From Chloroflexota bacterium (GTDB lineage Bacteria > Chloroflexota > Anaerolineae > Anaerolineales > Anaerolineaceae), in assembly GCA_029561345.1 (NCBI GenBank), contig JAKQJC010000028.1, positions 1 to 64,000 on the forward strand: a DNA stretch of 64,000 nt, written 5' to 3'. Numbering within the stretch: the first letter of the stretch is position 1; every line of letters starts with the position of its first letter. Both the position numbers and the translations under genes were made by a program. The notes under the pieces were generated by a model. The model was given only the letters and a program-made list of their open reading frames with translations, was not told the origin of the DNA and searched no databases. This document shows positions 18,414 to 27,490 of this stretch, one piece after another.

Positions 18414-18873
18414 GATCTTCCTCCTCGTTGATTTTGTCCATAAAGCTTTCCAGTTGATCCATCCATTGTTTCACCCGCGCGCGCTCGGGCGCGGTGAGGC
18501 CTTCCAGCGAGACGGAGATGGAGGCATCTTTGCGGGTGAGCACCTGTTGAAAGGCGTTAAACGCCTGCCAGCCCGTGTCCGTCAGGTTCAGGGTCACTTC
18601 CTTGGCGCTGCCGGGCTGGCAGGCGCGGGTGACCAGATGTTTGGCTTCCAGTTTTTTGACCGTTTGCCAGACGGCGCCGCGGGTGACGCCCAGACGGTCT
18701 GCAATTTCGCTCAGGCTGGCGCCGGGATAGCGGCCGGCCACATCCAGCACATGAATTTCGGAGAAATAGATCAGCACCGGGGTGCCGTAGCGGCGCGGGC
18801 GGGTTTCGATCTGGTGAAATTTGTTGAACAGGCGAACAAGCTGCTCAATCAGGGGCGTCAGTTCGTTTTGCAT
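18406..18873 (-). CDS. MarR family transcriptional regulator
   Basis: 155 residues. The winged-helix domain (about 35-110) carries the recognition helix LSEIADRLGVTRGAVWQTVKKLEAKHLVTR, the classic MarR-type helix-turn-helix and wing entry. Flanking helices form the dimer interface, and the C-terminus is very acidic (INEEEDHE). A perfect dyad, arms ATTGTATAG and CTATACAAT, overlaps its own promoter, which indicates autorepression and control of the co-transcribed HXXEE gene. The start codon lies only 6 bases after the -10, so the mRNA is predicted leaderless. Confidence 0.92.
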   Translation of the reverse strand: MQNELTPLIEQLVRLFNKFHQIETRPRRYGTPVLIYFSEIHVLDVAGRYPGASLSEIADRLGVTRGAVWQTVKKLEAKHLVTRACQPGSAKEVTLNLTDTGWQAFNAFQQVLTRKDASISVSLEGLTAPERARVKQWMDQLESFMDKINEEEDHE

Positions 18874-18879
18874 ATCCTT

Positions 18880-18908
18880 ATTGTATAGCTACTATACAAT
18901 AATGTCAA
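18880..18908 (-). promoter_or_regulatory. marR promoter with embedded operator dyad
   Basis: Reading leftward: TTGACA (18908-18903), a 17-base spacer, TACAAT (18885-18880), then 6 bases to the ATG. The perfect inverted repeat at 18880-18888 and 18892-18900 (9-bp arms, 3-base centre) covers the -10 and most of the spacer, where a bound MarR dimer would block RNA polymerase. Confidence 0.85.
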
Positions 18909-18915
18909 GGGGGAA

Positions 18916-18950
18916 TCAAAAAGCTGCCTGAGGCGAACCCGGGCAGCTTT
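18916..18950 (-). terminator. metK terminator
   Basis: Stem arms AAAGCTGCC and GGCAGCTTT, followed in the leftward direction by a run of Ts, about 20 bases after the metK stop. A typical Rho-independent terminator. Confidence 0.85.
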
Positions 18951-18970
18951 GAAGTGTGAACGGTGAAGGA

Positions 18971-20182
18971 TCAGATGCCGGCGGCGGCGCGCAGTTCAGC
19001 CACGCGGTTGGTGTGTTCCCAGGTCAGGTTCAGGTCGTCGCGGCCAAAATGACCATAGGCAGCGGTCTGGCGGTAGATGGGTTTGCGCAGGTCCAGGTCG
19101 CGGATGATGGCACCGGGGCGAAGATCGAAGACATCGTTGACAATGCGGGCGATGACTTCATCGGCCACCTTGCCGGTGCCAAAAGTTTCGACATTGATGC
19201 TCAGCGGGCGGGCCACGCCGATGGCATAGGCCACCTGAATTTCGCAGCGGTCAGCCAGGCCGGCCGCCACAATGTTCTTGGCCACCCAACGGGCTGCATA
19301 GGCGCCGGAGCGGTCCACTTTGGTCGGGTCTTTGCCGCTGAAGGCGCCGCCGCCGTGGCGGCCCATGCCGCCGTAGGTATCGACGATGATTTTGCGGCCG
19401 GTCACGCCGGCATCACCCATGGGGCCGCCGATGACAAAGCGGCCGGTGGGGTTGACATAGATTTTCATCTTGCTGTCGACCATTTCGGCGGGGATGATGG
19501 GTTTGATGACATGTTCGATCACGGCAGCGCGGATATCCGCCTGGCTGATGTCAGGGGCGTGCTGGGTGCTGATGAGGACGGTATCGACGCGCGCGGGCTT
19601 GCCCTGGTGGTATTCCACGGTCACCTGGCTCTTGCCATCGGGGCGCAGCCAGGGCAGGGTGCCGCTCTTGCGCACTTCGGCGAGGTGGCGGGTGAGCTTG
19701 TGGGCCAGGTAAATGGGCATGGGCATGAGGGTGGGGGTTTCGTTGCAGGCAAAGCCGAACATCATCCCCTGGTCGCCGGCGCCAACCGCTTCGATTTGCG
19801 CTTCTGACATTTCACCGGTTTTGGCTTCGAGGGCCTTGTTGACACCCATGGCAATATCGCCAGACTGCTGGCAGATGGCAGCCATCACGGCGCAGGTGTT
19901 GCCGTCAAAGCCTTTGGAGCTGTCGTCGTAACCGATATCCTTGACCACTTCGCGGACGAGCTCGTCAAAATTGACGAAGCCGCCGGTGGTGATTTCACCG
20001 AGAACCATCACAAAACCGGTTTTGGTGGCGGTTTCGCAGGCCACACGGGAGAACGGGTCCTGGGCCAGGCAGGCATCGAGCACGGCGTCGCTGACCTGGT
20101 CGCAGAGCTTGTCGGGGTGACCTTCGGTGACCGATTCGGAAGTGAACAGGTAACGGTCGGCATTCATAAACGTGATATTCAT
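18971..20182 (-). CDS. metK: S-adenosylmethionine synthetase
   Basis: 403 residues, normal length. It makes S-adenosylmethionine from ATP and methionine in the cytoplasm. Hallmarks: [19 protein letters not shown] near the N-terminus (ATP-binding His and Asp), [12 protein letters not shown] (the GAGDQG hexapeptide motif) and [19 protein letters not shown] (the glycine-rich loop). GGAG lies 8 bases before the ATG at 20182; a later in-frame ATG at 20167 lacks a ribosome site. It is preceded by a SAM-I riboswitch and terminator, so the enzyme is feedback-repressed by its own product at the RNA level. Confidence 0.98.
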   Translation of the reverse strand: MNITFMNADRYLFTSESVTEGHPDKLCDQVSDAVLDACLAQDPFSRVACETATKTGFVMVLGEITTGGFVNFDELVREVVKDIGYDDSSKGFDGNTCAVMAAICQQSGDIAMGVNKALEAKTGEMSEAQIEAVGAGDQGMMFGFACNETPTLMPMPIYLAHKLTRHLAEVRKSGTLPWLRPDGKSQVTVEYHQGKPARVDTVLISTQHAPDISQADIRAAVIEHVIKPIIPAEMVDSKMKIYVNPTGRFVIGGPMGDAGVTGRKIIVDTYGGMGRHGGGAFSGKDPTKVDRSGAYAARWVAKNIVAAGLADRCEIQVAYAIGVARPLSINVETFGTGKVADEVIARIVNDVFDLRPGAIIRDLDLRKPIYRQTAAYGHFGRDDLNLTWEHTNRVAELRAAAGI

Positions 20183-20209
20183 AAATCAAACTCCTTTTTT
20201 TAAAATGAT

Positions 20210-20237
20210 TTGCCCCTGTGGGTATTTCGAGGGGCAA
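20210..20237 (-). terminator. Riboswitch expression-platform terminator of metK
   Basis: A hairpin with arms TTGCCCCT and AGGGGCAA sits between the SAM-I aptamer and the metK ribosome site and is followed by ATCATTTT. It is placed to end transcription when SAM is bound. Confidence 0.75.
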
Positions 20238-20251
20238 TCATAGATACGACT

Positions 20252-20370
<119 letters not shown>

Positions 20371-20397
20371 CTAGGGGTATTCAATTGTGACAGGCAC

Positions 20398-20403
20398 ATT
20401 ATA
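20398..20403 (-). promoter_or_regulatory. metK riboswitch promoter (-10)
   Basis: Leftward TG-G-TATAAT, an extended -10, ending about 28 bases before the SAM-I aptamer. Confidence 0.55.
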
Positions 20404-20475
20404 CCATAAATTACGGGCATAAGGTAAAATGAAAGGGGCGCCGTGAAGCGCCGAGTTTCAATCAAGGAGTTATTC

Positions 20476-21387
20476 GTGGAACAACCACACAAGAGTGGAT
20501 ATGTGGCCGTGGCCGGCCGCCCCAATGTGGGCAAATCATCGATCATGAATGCCTTTCTGGGGCAGAAGCTGGCGGCGGTTTCGCAGCGCCCGCAAATGAC
20601 GCGCCGGCGGCAGCTGGGCATTTTGACCCTGCCTGGGGCCCAGGTGATTTTTGTGGATACCCCTGGCATTCACAAACCGGTCCATAAACTGGGTCAATTC
20701 CTGGTGGAGGAGGCCTTTGAAGCCCTGGACGACGCGGATGTGATTTTGATGGTGGTGGATGCCACCCAGGCTCCCAATGATGAAGACCGCCTGGTGGCCG
20801 CGCATCTGCTGGAAATGAAACGGCTCCCGCCAGTGATTCTGGCCCTGAACAAGGCGGACCGGATTTCACAACCGCAGCTGGTGGCCGCACTGGAGGCCTA
20901 CCTGGCTCTCATCCCCCAGGCATTTCCGCTGGCGGTTTCGGCACTGACGGGTTTTCAGCGCGATGTGCTGCTGGATGAGATTCTCAAGCGCCTGCCGGAA
21001 GGACCGCAGTTTTATGATCCTGAGCAGATCACGGATTTGTATGAGCGTGAAATTGCTGCTGACCTGATCCGTGAGGCGGCCATGGCCAACCTGCGGGATG
21101 AAGTGCCGCACAGTGTGGCGGTGCGGATTGATGAGTTTAATGAAAGAAACCCTGAAACGGCGCATATTGTCGCTTCATTATACGTGGAGCGGGATTCGCA
21201 AAAAGGCATTCTGATTGGCAGCAAAGGCGAAATGCTCAAGAAGATCGGCACGATGGCGCGCAAGGAAATTGAAAGCATGAGCGGCCGGCATGTCTTTCTG
21301 GAGCTGTTTGTGAAGGTGCGCAAGAACTGGCGCGACGACCCTGATGCCCTGCAGTTCTGGGGATATGTGCACGAGAAAGAAGAATAG
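20476..21387 (+). CDS. era: GTPase Era
   Basis: 303 residues. Era is a ribosome-associated GTPase that binds the 3' end of 16S rRNA and helps 30S maturation. The GTPase domain (1-170) has G1 GRPNVGKSS, G3 DTPG and G4 NKAD. The C-terminal KH domain (about 215-290) has GSKGEMLKKIGTMARKEIE with the GxxG loop. An in-frame GTG lies upstream at 20443, but AAGGAG 6 bases before the GTG at 20476 and the usual Era length decide this start. It leads an operon with the YhhN gene. Confidence 0.96.
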   Translation: MEQPHKSGYVAVAGRPNVGKSSIMNAFLGQKLAAVSQRPQMTRRRQLGILTLPGAQVIFVDTPGIHKPVHKLGQFLVEEAFEALDDADVILMVVDATQAPNDEDRLVAAHLLEMKRLPPVILALNKADRISQPQLVAALEAYLALIPQAFPLAVSALTGFQRDVLLDEILKRLPEGPQFYDPEQITDLYEREIAADLIREAAMANLRDEVPHSVAVRIDEFNERNPETAHIVASLYVERDSQKGILIGSKGEMLKKIGTMARKEIESMSGRHVFLELFVKVRKNWRDDPDALQFWGYVHEKEE

Positions 21388-21390
21388 GCC

Positions 21391-22059
21391 ATGCCGCTTT
21401 TTTTGCTGATTCTCAGCTTTCTGCTGGCGGCTCTCGACTGGCTGGCGGTGACGCGCAATATCCGCCGCCTGAAGCTCTGGACCAAGCCGGCAGTGATGGT
21501 GGCTTTGATTGCCTGGCTGTGGGCAGCCGGCGGCTGGGTTGAACCCCTGCCGCTGTTTGGCCTGGCGCTGGTGTTTTCTCTGGCGGGGGATGTGCTGCTG
21601 ATGATGCCGCCGCGCTGGTTTATCTTGGGACTGTTTTCATTCCTGGCGGCGCATATTGTCTATCTTGCAGCCTTTAATCCCAGCCAGCCGCCGTTGATCC
21701 CCATGATCGTTCTGCTGGTCATTGCCGGCGCCCTGATGATCTCTATCCTGCCGCGCCTGCTGCGCAATATCCGCATCAAACCGGGAGCCAGGCGGCTGCG
21801 GGTGGCGGCGGCGTTTTACAGCGTTTTTCTGACTCTGATGGCCATTTCGGCAGTGCTGACGCTTTTCCGTCCGGAGTGGAAGCCTGCGGCGGCCGCGCTG
21901 GCGGCCTCGGGCGGGCTGCTGTTTTTCACGTCTGATAATCTGCTGGCCTACGACCGTTTTGTGAAGCCTGTGCGTTACGGCCGTTTGATGGTGCGGATTT
22001 CGTATCATCTGGGGCAGATTGCGCTCATCGCTGCCGCGGTGGTGCAGTATGTCCAGTGA
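21391..22059 (+). CDS. YhhN family membrane protein (lysoplasmalogenase-like)
   Basis: 222 residues, about eight transmembrane helices. The family pattern is present: LWTKPAVMVALIAW near the first helices, GLALVFSLAGDVLLMM (the conserved G-D in the membrane), and FTSDNLLAYDRF with YHLGQ at the C-terminus. Eukaryotic TMEM86 relatives cleave the vinyl-ether bond of lysoplasmalogens; activity of bacterial members is less certain. It begins 3 bases after era and overlaps the following subtilase leader by 11 bases. Confidence 0.88.
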   Translation: MPLFLLILSFLLAALDWLAVTRNIRRLKLWTKPAVMVALIAWLWAAGGWVEPLPLFGLALVFSLAGDVLLMMPPRWFILGLFSFLAAHIVYLAAFNPSQPPLIPMIVLLVIAGALMISILPRLLRNIRIKPGARRLRVAAAFYSVFLTLMAISAVLTLFRPEWKPAAAALAASGGLLFFTSDNLLAYDRFVKPVRYGRLMVRISYHLGQIALIAAAVVQYVQ

Positions 22060-22213
22060 GCTGGATGGTGCCAGCTGGCCGGGAAAGCCTGCGTTCAGGT
22101 TTTGGGCGCAGGCCGGCCGGCTGGCGCTGGCCGGCAGCCTGCTGCTGAGCCTGGCGGGCGGCGTGCGGGGGGCTCAGGCCCGACCTGAAAATTCCCCTTC
22201 ACTTATCCTTTAA
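22049..22213 (+). pseudogene. Signal-peptide fragment of the subtilase, ended by TAA
   Basis: From an ATG overlapping the YhhN gene, 54 codons encode MSSELDGASWPGK followed by a hydrophobic stretch (LALAGSLLLSLAGG) and an AQA-type cleavage site, then an in-frame TAA at 22211-22213. The same reading frame continues without interruption into the subtilase. This looks like the true N-terminus of that protease, separated by one stop codon. A single C-to-T change (CAA to TAA) or a sequencing error would explain it. Confidence 0.7.
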
Positions 22214-22276
22214 TCCATTCAGCCTGATACAGCGGCTCCTGTTTATTGGGATGAAACTCCGCAGAGCGGACTGCTG

Positions 22277-25200
22277 GTGGCATCGCCCGCTGGCGCGGAG
22301 CTGGTGCCCGGCGGGGCGGACCAGGTGCGTCTGCTGGTGCAGCTTCAGGGCGCTCCGGCAGCTGATGAGCCGCAGCGCAGCCTGCTGGAAACCCGGCAGC
22401 AGGCCTTTTTGCGCACAGTGCAGGAAGCCGGTCTGCAGCTCGATGTGCAGCGTTCTTTTACCACCCTGTTTAACGGCCTGGCCGTGACGACACAGGCCAG
22501 CGCCTGGCCGCGGCTGGAAGCCCTGCCGGGGGTGCAGGCTGTGTATCCGGATGTGACCCTGCAGGCCGTCTTGAATGAAAGTGTACCCCTGGTGGGCGCG
22601 CCTACCCTGTGGGCGCTGAATGTGCGCGGCAGCGGTCAGCGCGTGGCGGTGCTCGATACGGGCATTGATTATACCCATCCTGACCTGGGCGGCTGCCTGG
22701 GGGCAGGCTGCAAGGTGATGGGAGGGTGGGATTACATCAATAATGACGCCGATCCGTTGGATGACAACGGCCACGGCACCCATGTGGCGGGCATTGCCGC
22801 CGCCAACGGCCTCTTGAAAGGGGTGGCGCCGGAGGCCAGGCTGCTGGCTTACAAGGTGCTGGATAAACGCGGCAGCGGTAAAGCCTCAGATATGATCGCC
22901 GCATTGGAACGCGCCCTGGCGGACGGGGCGACAGTGGTGAACATGAGCATTGGGGGGCCTGGTTCGCCTGATGATCCCCTGTGCCAGGCGGTCAATGCCC
23001 TGACGGAGATGGGGGTGGTGGTGGTGATCGCGGCGGGCAATGAGGGGTCGGCCTTTAAAAGCGTCTCTTCGCCTGGCCTGGCCAGCCAGGCCATCACCGT
23101 GGGAGCCAGTGATAAAAGCGACGTTCTGGCCATTTTCAGCTCGCGCGGGCCAGCGGTTTCGCAGGCAGATGTGTTGAAACCGGACCTGCTCGCTCCGGGG
23201 GTGGCCATTTATTCCACTGTTCCAAAGACTGGAAATTACAGCAGCCCGGATGGCTACCGCAGCCTGGACGGCACCAGCATGGCCGCGCCGCATGTAGCCG
23301 GAGCGGCCGCCCTGCTGCGCGAACTGCATCCGGCGTGGACGCCAGAGATGATCAAGGCCGCGCTGCAAAATTCGGCGCGGGACCTGGGCTGCAACCCGCT
23401 GGCGCAGGGCAGCGGACGGCTGGACCTGACTTCCGCCGCCAGCCTGACCACCCTGATCCAGCCGGGCAGTTTGAGTTTTGGCGCAGATGATTTGCTGGTC
23501 AGTACCTGGAAGAGTTCGCGTGTTTTCCAGGTGACCAATTTCAGCGGACAGACCGCGTCATACACCCTTTCCCTATCTGTTCCGCTGCCTGAAGGCGCAG
23601 TGCTGAACCTGTCGCCGGTTTCCTTTACCCTGAATCCCGGCCAGAGCCAATGGGTTACAGCTGAACTGAATGTAGATAACGCCCTTCTGGCGGATGCAAA
23701 AGAACCCCCGTATGCTTACACGGCGAAAATTCAGATGCAGGGCGGGGGGCGCACCGTGCAGGTGCCGCTGGCGTTTATCAAAATGCCCATGCTTTCCGTG
23801 CGGCTCGACCTGGGCGTGGATGATTATCCCTGGCTGGTGATGGTGCATAACCGGGTTGACCAGGTGTGGAGCTTTCCTTTCAATCCCAGCCTGGACCTGC
23901 TGCTGCCGGCCGGAACTTATGATGTCCTCGTGTATTTCCTGGATGGGTTCACCTATGTGGCCCGTGAGGGGGTGCCCTTGCAATCATACACCCGGCTGTC
24001 CATATCGCCGGATGAAGCCAGCCGCACCCTGACCCTTGATTTGCGAGACCAAAATGGTGAACCGGCGGATTTGACCGCGGCCCGGCTGGCTTTTTCGGGT
24101 TTCTGGCATAAAGCCACCGGCATTGGTTTGCTGGGCTTTGGGCAGTGGTGCCGCAGGGATGCGGCGGCATCGTGCAGTCAGGTGCACCTTTCGGATCTCA
24201 GCCCGGCCTATGCCTACGAGGTGCGGGTGCCTACCTGGCACAGCGGCCTTTACACGGATATCTATGCCCAGCTTGATGACGGCATGACGGGAGATGCCGT
24301 GCTGGCGAACAACCCGGCGGCATTCCGGGCGGTGACGCAGCGCAATCAGCCCAACGGCAGCGGGATCATGTTCATCTACCGCTGGTGGGGCAACGGTCTG
24401 TATTTTGCCACCATCACTGGCATTGGCGAGGATATTGCCTGGCCTTATACCGTCACTTCCTATTACCAGCCCATTCCAACCAGCGCACGCTGGGCTTACA
24501 GCATGCTGCGGCTGCACAATGCGCCCGCTGCTGATCCGGTGTACACGCCGGTGCGGGCGCAGAGCGCGGGCTTCAGGGTGGATGAAAACGGGGTTTCGCT
24601 GTACGGCTTGGGGAACCAGACTCATTTGCAGCGCACCGAACCGCTGCTGGAATTACCCACCGGCTTCAACCCGGTGCATTGGGCGGGGGTGGCCGTGGCA
24701 ACGCAAACCCTGACTTTCAGGCCGGCCGCCAGCGGAACGGCGCTGCTGGCGGGGCCGATGAAAGATGAACCCTGGGGCATTTCCTTCAGCCACACCCTGA
24801 CACTGGACGGCGAGATGGTTTCGCAGGGGGCGTGGACGGGCAAGGCAGACCTGGCCACCAGCGGGACGGTGGTGTTTGAAGGAACCTACAGCGGCTTTCC
24901 GGCTGGCTGCTATCCGGGGACGGCCACGGTGAAACTGGAAATGGATACCCGCCGGGCTGACGCCGCCCCGCCGGTGATCGCCTCGCTTTCAGCGCGGCTG
25001 GAATCGGGGGCCATTGTAGATGTGCTGCCAGCCATGCAGCCGGTCAGACTGGAGCTGGTGGTGACGGACGCGGTGGGGGTGGGAGAGGTGGAAGTGGCGG
25101 TGCGTTCCAACGCTCTGGGCGGCGGATGGCAGCCACTGGCGCTGACGGCCGTTGATGCCGGCTGGCAGGCGCTGCTGCCGGCCCTGCCGGCTTATGCCCG

Positions 25201-25318
25201 CCTGGATGTGCGCATCAGAGCTGCGGATGCCAGCGGAAACCGGATGGAAAACACTTTCCAGCCAGCTTTCATCAGCCAGGGCTGCCGCCGGTACTATTTC
25301 CCGGTTGTGTTTAAATAA
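22277..25318 (+). CDS. Subtilisin-like S8 serine peptidase, leader interrupted
   Basis: 1013 residues from the first GTG after the stop at 22211; the frame is open from 22214. A propeptide-like region (about 10-95) ends in LPGVQAVYPD. The catalytic triad is complete: VAVLDTGIDYTHPDLG (Asp), DNGHGTHVAGIAAA (His) and LDGTSMAAPHVAGAAALL (Ser), with the oxyanion Asn in VIAAGNEGS. After about residue 390 come beta-rich Fn3-like domains (VFQVTNFSGQTASYTLSL). No transmembrane anchor is visible. GTG 22277 has no ribosome site and no secretion signal; the signal peptide is in the same frame before the TAA. The gene may be inactivated in this genome, rescued by readthrough, or misassembled. Its 3' end overlaps the convergent MFS gene by 25 bases. 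Confidence 0.85.
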   Translation: MASPAGAELVPGGADQVRLLVQLQGAPAADEPQRSLLETRQQAFLRTVQEAGLQLDVQRSFTTLFNGLAVTTQASAWPRLEALPGVQAVYPDVTLQAVLNESVPLVGAPTLWALNVRGSGQRVAVLDTGIDYTHPDLGGCLGAGCKVMGGWDYINNDADPLDDNGHGTHVAGIAAANGLLKGVAPEARLLAYKVLDKRGSGKASDMIAALERALADGATVVNMSIGGPGSPDDPLCQAVNALTEMGVVVVIAAGNEGSAFKSVSSPGLASQAITVGASDKSDVLAIFSSRGPAVSQADVLKPDLLAPGVAIYSTVPKTGNYSSPDGYRSLDGTSMAAPHVAGAAALLRELHPAWTPEMIKAALQNSARDLGCNPLAQGSGRLDLTSAASLTTLIQPGSLSFGADDLLVSTWKSSRVFQVTNFSGQTASYTLSLSVPLPEGAVLNLSPVSFTLNPGQSQWVTAELNVDNALLADAKEPPYAYTAKIQMQGGGRTVQVPLAFIKMPMLSVRLDLGVDDYPWLVMVHNRVDQVWSFPFNPSLDLLLPAGTYDVLVYFLDGFTYVAREGVPLQSYTRLSISPDEASRTLTLDLRDQNGEPADLTAARLAFSGFWHKATGIGLLGFGQWCRRDAAASCSQVHLSDLSPAYAYEVRVPTWHSGLYTDIYAQLDDGMTGDAVLANNPAAFRAVTQRNQPNGSGIMFIYRWWGNGLYFATITGIGEDIAWPYTVTSYYQPIPTSARWAYSMLRLHNAPAADPVYTPVRAQSAGFRVDENGVSLYGLGNQTHLQRTEPLLELPTGFNPVHWAGVAVATQTLTFRPAASGTALLAGPMKDEPWGISFSHTLTLDGEMVSQGAWTGKADLATSGTVVFEGTYSGFPAGCYPGTATVKLEMDTRRADAAPPVIASLSARLESGAIVDVLPAMQPVRLELVVTDAVGVGEVEVAVRSNALGGGWQPLALTAVDAGWQALLPALPAYARLDVRIRAADASGNRMENTFQPAFISQGCRRYYFPVVFK

Positions 25319-26751
25319 ATGGATTCACTGCTGCGGGCGCGTTTTTCAGAAACCAGCGCCCAGATGCTGAGGGAAAGGGCGATGGCGATGATCACTACCA
25401 CCACACTGACGGTTTGCTGCTGGGCAACCATTCTGGCCGCCAGAGGGGCCGTGCTGCCTTCGCCAGTGTAAGCGGGACCGGCGTTGATCAGGGTCAGGCC
25501 GCTCCAGATGGCGCCCATGATGGCAATGCCGCTGGTCTGGCCGAGGGTGCGGGTGAGAGAAAGCAGCCCCGAAACCACCCCCAAACGCTGGCGCGGCGCA
25601 GAGCCCATAATGGCGCTGTTGTTGGGCGATTGGAAAAGGCCCATGCCCACGCCAACCGGCAGGAAACTGAGCATGTAAACGGCCGGGGTGGTATTCAAAT
25701 CCAGCCGGCTCACCGCCAGGTAGCCAATCAGCAGCATGGCCAGTCCGGCCACTGCCAGTGGGCGCGTGCCCCAGCGGTCAGAGAGCGAGCCTGAAAGCGG
25801 GGCAGTAATGCCCATTGAAAGGGGCACAACGGCCATCACCATGCCGCTGACCTGGGGGGAATAGCCAAGCATATCCTGGAGAAAGAAAGGCATCAGCAGC
25901 ACCAGCCCGGCGCTGCATACGAATGTCAAGAAGCCGGTGATCAGGTTGACGGAGAAGAGGCTGTTTTTGAACAGGCTCAGGTCAATGATGGGGTCTGCGG
26001 TGCGCTGTTCAAGCCAGATGAAGAAGGCCAGACTGGAAAGAAAGAGGGCAAAAAGGCCCCATACCAACAGGCTGGTAAAGCCGTCTGTTTCGCCCAGGGT
26101 GAGCGCCATGAGGAGCGCCAGAAGCGAAACAAAGAGGGCTGCTGCGCCGGCAAAATCAAAACGCTGACGGCCGGCGGTTTGCGAAGCCGGCACGAAGCGG
26201 ATGACCATAAAAATGCCGATAATGCCGAGGGGCAGGTTGACGAAGAAGATCCAGTGCCACGAAAGTGCGCCGAGGATGAGCCCGCCAATGGTAGGGCCGG
26301 TGATGGAGCCGAGCGAGACCATCAGGCCGGTGATGCCAAGGGCTTTTCCGCGTTCCTGTGGGGGAAAAGCCTCGGTGACGATGGCAGTGCCCAGGGCCAT
26401 GATCATGGCGGCGCCGCAGGCCTGCACCACCCGGAAGAAGATGAGCATGGCGGCGTTTTGCGCCAGGCCGCACAGGCCTGATCCGATGGTGAAAATGATA
26501 AAACCGATGGTGTAGAGCGGTTTTTTGCCGATCATATCTCCCAGACGGCCGATGCCAAGCATCAGGGTGACCACGGTGAGCAAATAGGCCAGTACCACCC
26601 ACTGGATGACGGCGAAATCGGCGCTCAAATCAGCTTTAAGGGTGGGCAAGGCAATATTAACAATGCTGCCGTCAATGGTTGCCAGGAAGATTCCGGTGGA
26701 CACAGCAGCCATCACCAGCCATTTATTGGGGGAGGATTCGTTTTTTTGCAT
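25294..26751 (-). CDS. MFS drug:H+ antiporter, DHA2 (EmrB/QacA) family
   Basis: 485 residues, 14 predicted transmembrane helices. Motif C-like and DHA2 landmarks include FLATIDGSIVNIALPTL in helix 1, the loop motif A GRLGDMIGKKP, and GLMVSLGSITGPTIGGLILG in helix 5. It probably exports hydrophobic drugs or metabolites by proton antiport; the substrate cannot be read. A TG-G-TATAAT extended -10 ends 6 bases before the ATG with no Shine-Dalgarno site, which predicts a leaderless transcript. The stop lies inside the 3' end of the convergent subtilase. Confidence 0.93.
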   Translation of the reverse strand: MQKNESSPNKWLVMAAVSTGIFLATIDGSIVNIALPTLKADLSADFAVIQWVVLAYLLTVVTLMLGIGRLGDMIGKKPLYTIGFIIFTIGSGLCGLAQNAAMLIFFRVVQACGAAMIMALGTAIVTEAFPPQERGKALGITGLMVSLGSITGPTIGGLILGALSWHWIFFVNLPLGIIGIFMVIRFVPASQTAGRQRFDFAGAAALFVSLLALLMALTLGETDGFTSLLVWGLFALFLSSLAFFIWLEQRTADPIIDLSLFKNSLFSVNLITGFLTFVCSAGLVLLMPFFLQDMLGYSPQVSGMVMAVVPLSMGITAPLSGSLSDRWGTRPLAVAGLAMLLIGYLAVSRLDLNTTPAVYMLSFLPVGVGMGLFQSPNNSAIMGSAPRQRLGVVSGLLSLTRTLGQTSGIAIMGAIWSGLTLINAGPAYTGEGSTAPLAARMVAQQQTVSVVVVIIAIALSLSIWALVSEKRARSSESIYLNTTGK

Positions 26752-26757
26752 GGGGCA

Positions 26758-26766
26758 ATTATACCA
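26758..26766 (-). promoter_or_regulatory. MFS gene promoter (extended -10, leaderless)
   Basis: Leftward TG-G-TATAAT then 6 bases to the ATG at 26751. No -35 is needed for an extended -10 element. Confidence 0.65.
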
Positions 26767-26817
26767 GCCTGGAACGGATTCGGCTTCTCAAAAGGCTTAC
26801 AAAGGATGCTGTTTGTG

Positions 26818-26823
26818 TATAAT
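26818..26823 (+). promoter_or_regulatory. -10 element upstream of the TM hypothetical gene
   Basis: TATAAT about 20 bases before the ATG at 26843, divergent from the MFS promoter. The -35 is weak. Confidence 0.45.
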
Positions 26824-26842
26824 TAAAACCAGAGGCGCGAGC

Positions 26843-27478
26843 ATGTTTCGCTTTGAGAAGTTTTTCACCATGTCTTCAACATTGATGCTGGCAGGCTGGC
26901 TTTTTGCGGACCTGCTTTTGGGGCTTTCCATGCTCTTTCTGGTTTCTGGTTCGCGCGGATATTTGCCCACAGTCACGCCCACCCTGTCGGCTGTTCCAAG
27001 CCGCAGCCCCACCCTGACTTTTCTGCCGGAGGCCACACCCACCCTGACACCGACCCTTTCCCCATCGCCCACCCCAACAGTCGTACCCCGCCCCTCGGCC
27101 ACGCCAACGCCGCTTGCCGTGCAACCCGGATTGGACGAACCCCAATGTTATAATTTTGAATTAACCTCCGCAGACACGGCTTCGCAGACGGCTTATCTGA
27201 CCCGCTTTTTTCAGGAACAGCTGCCAGATGATAACCATCACCGCGCCGGACTGGTGATGATCTGGGTGCATGGGCAGGATATGCGCGAAGGGGTGCTGGT
27301 GGCGCGAGAGGTGGGGCGTTTGCTTCAACATGTGCTGCCGGACAGTTTTGGCGACGCCCAGGTTAAAAGTCTCTATTTTGACACGGGCGAGCTGTATCAC
27401 GTCCAGCTTGAAATTTATTTTTATGCACCCGCGCAGTGGCGCAGCGGCGGCGAGATGATGTGCGAATATCTGCAGTGA
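26843..27478 (+). CDS. Single-pass membrane protein with Pro/Thr linker
   Basis: 211 residues. One N-terminal transmembrane helix (about 12-37, LMLAGWLFADLLLGLSMLFLV) is followed by a long Pro/Thr/Ser-rich linker (about 45-95) and a folded C-terminal domain (about 105-210) that begins PQCYNFELT. No family is recognised. The architecture, an anchored and probably extracytoplasmic domain on a flexible stalk, is clear. The ATG at 26843 is chosen because upstream in-frame starts would pass through the promoter. It lies 12 bases before the HD-GYP gene, so the two are probably co-transcribed and it may act in the same signalling path. Confidence 0.65.
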   Translation: MFRFEKFFTMSSTLMLAGWLFADLLLGLSMLFLVSGSRGYLPTVTPTLSAVPSRSPTLTFLPEATPTLTPTLSPSPTPTVVPRPSATPTPLAVQPGLDEPQCYNFELTSADTASQTAYLTRFFQEQLPDDNHHRAGLVMIWVHGQDMREGVLVAREVGRLLQHVLPDSFGDAQVKSLYFDTGELYHVQLEIYFYAPAQWRSGGEMMCEYLQ

Positions 27479-27490
27479 AAGGCTAACTTG

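Noticed and set aside
18956-19807. 283-codon rightward frame opposite metK
   Set aside because: Antisense shadow of a highly conserved gene; low-complexity Ala/Gly/Asp/His composition.
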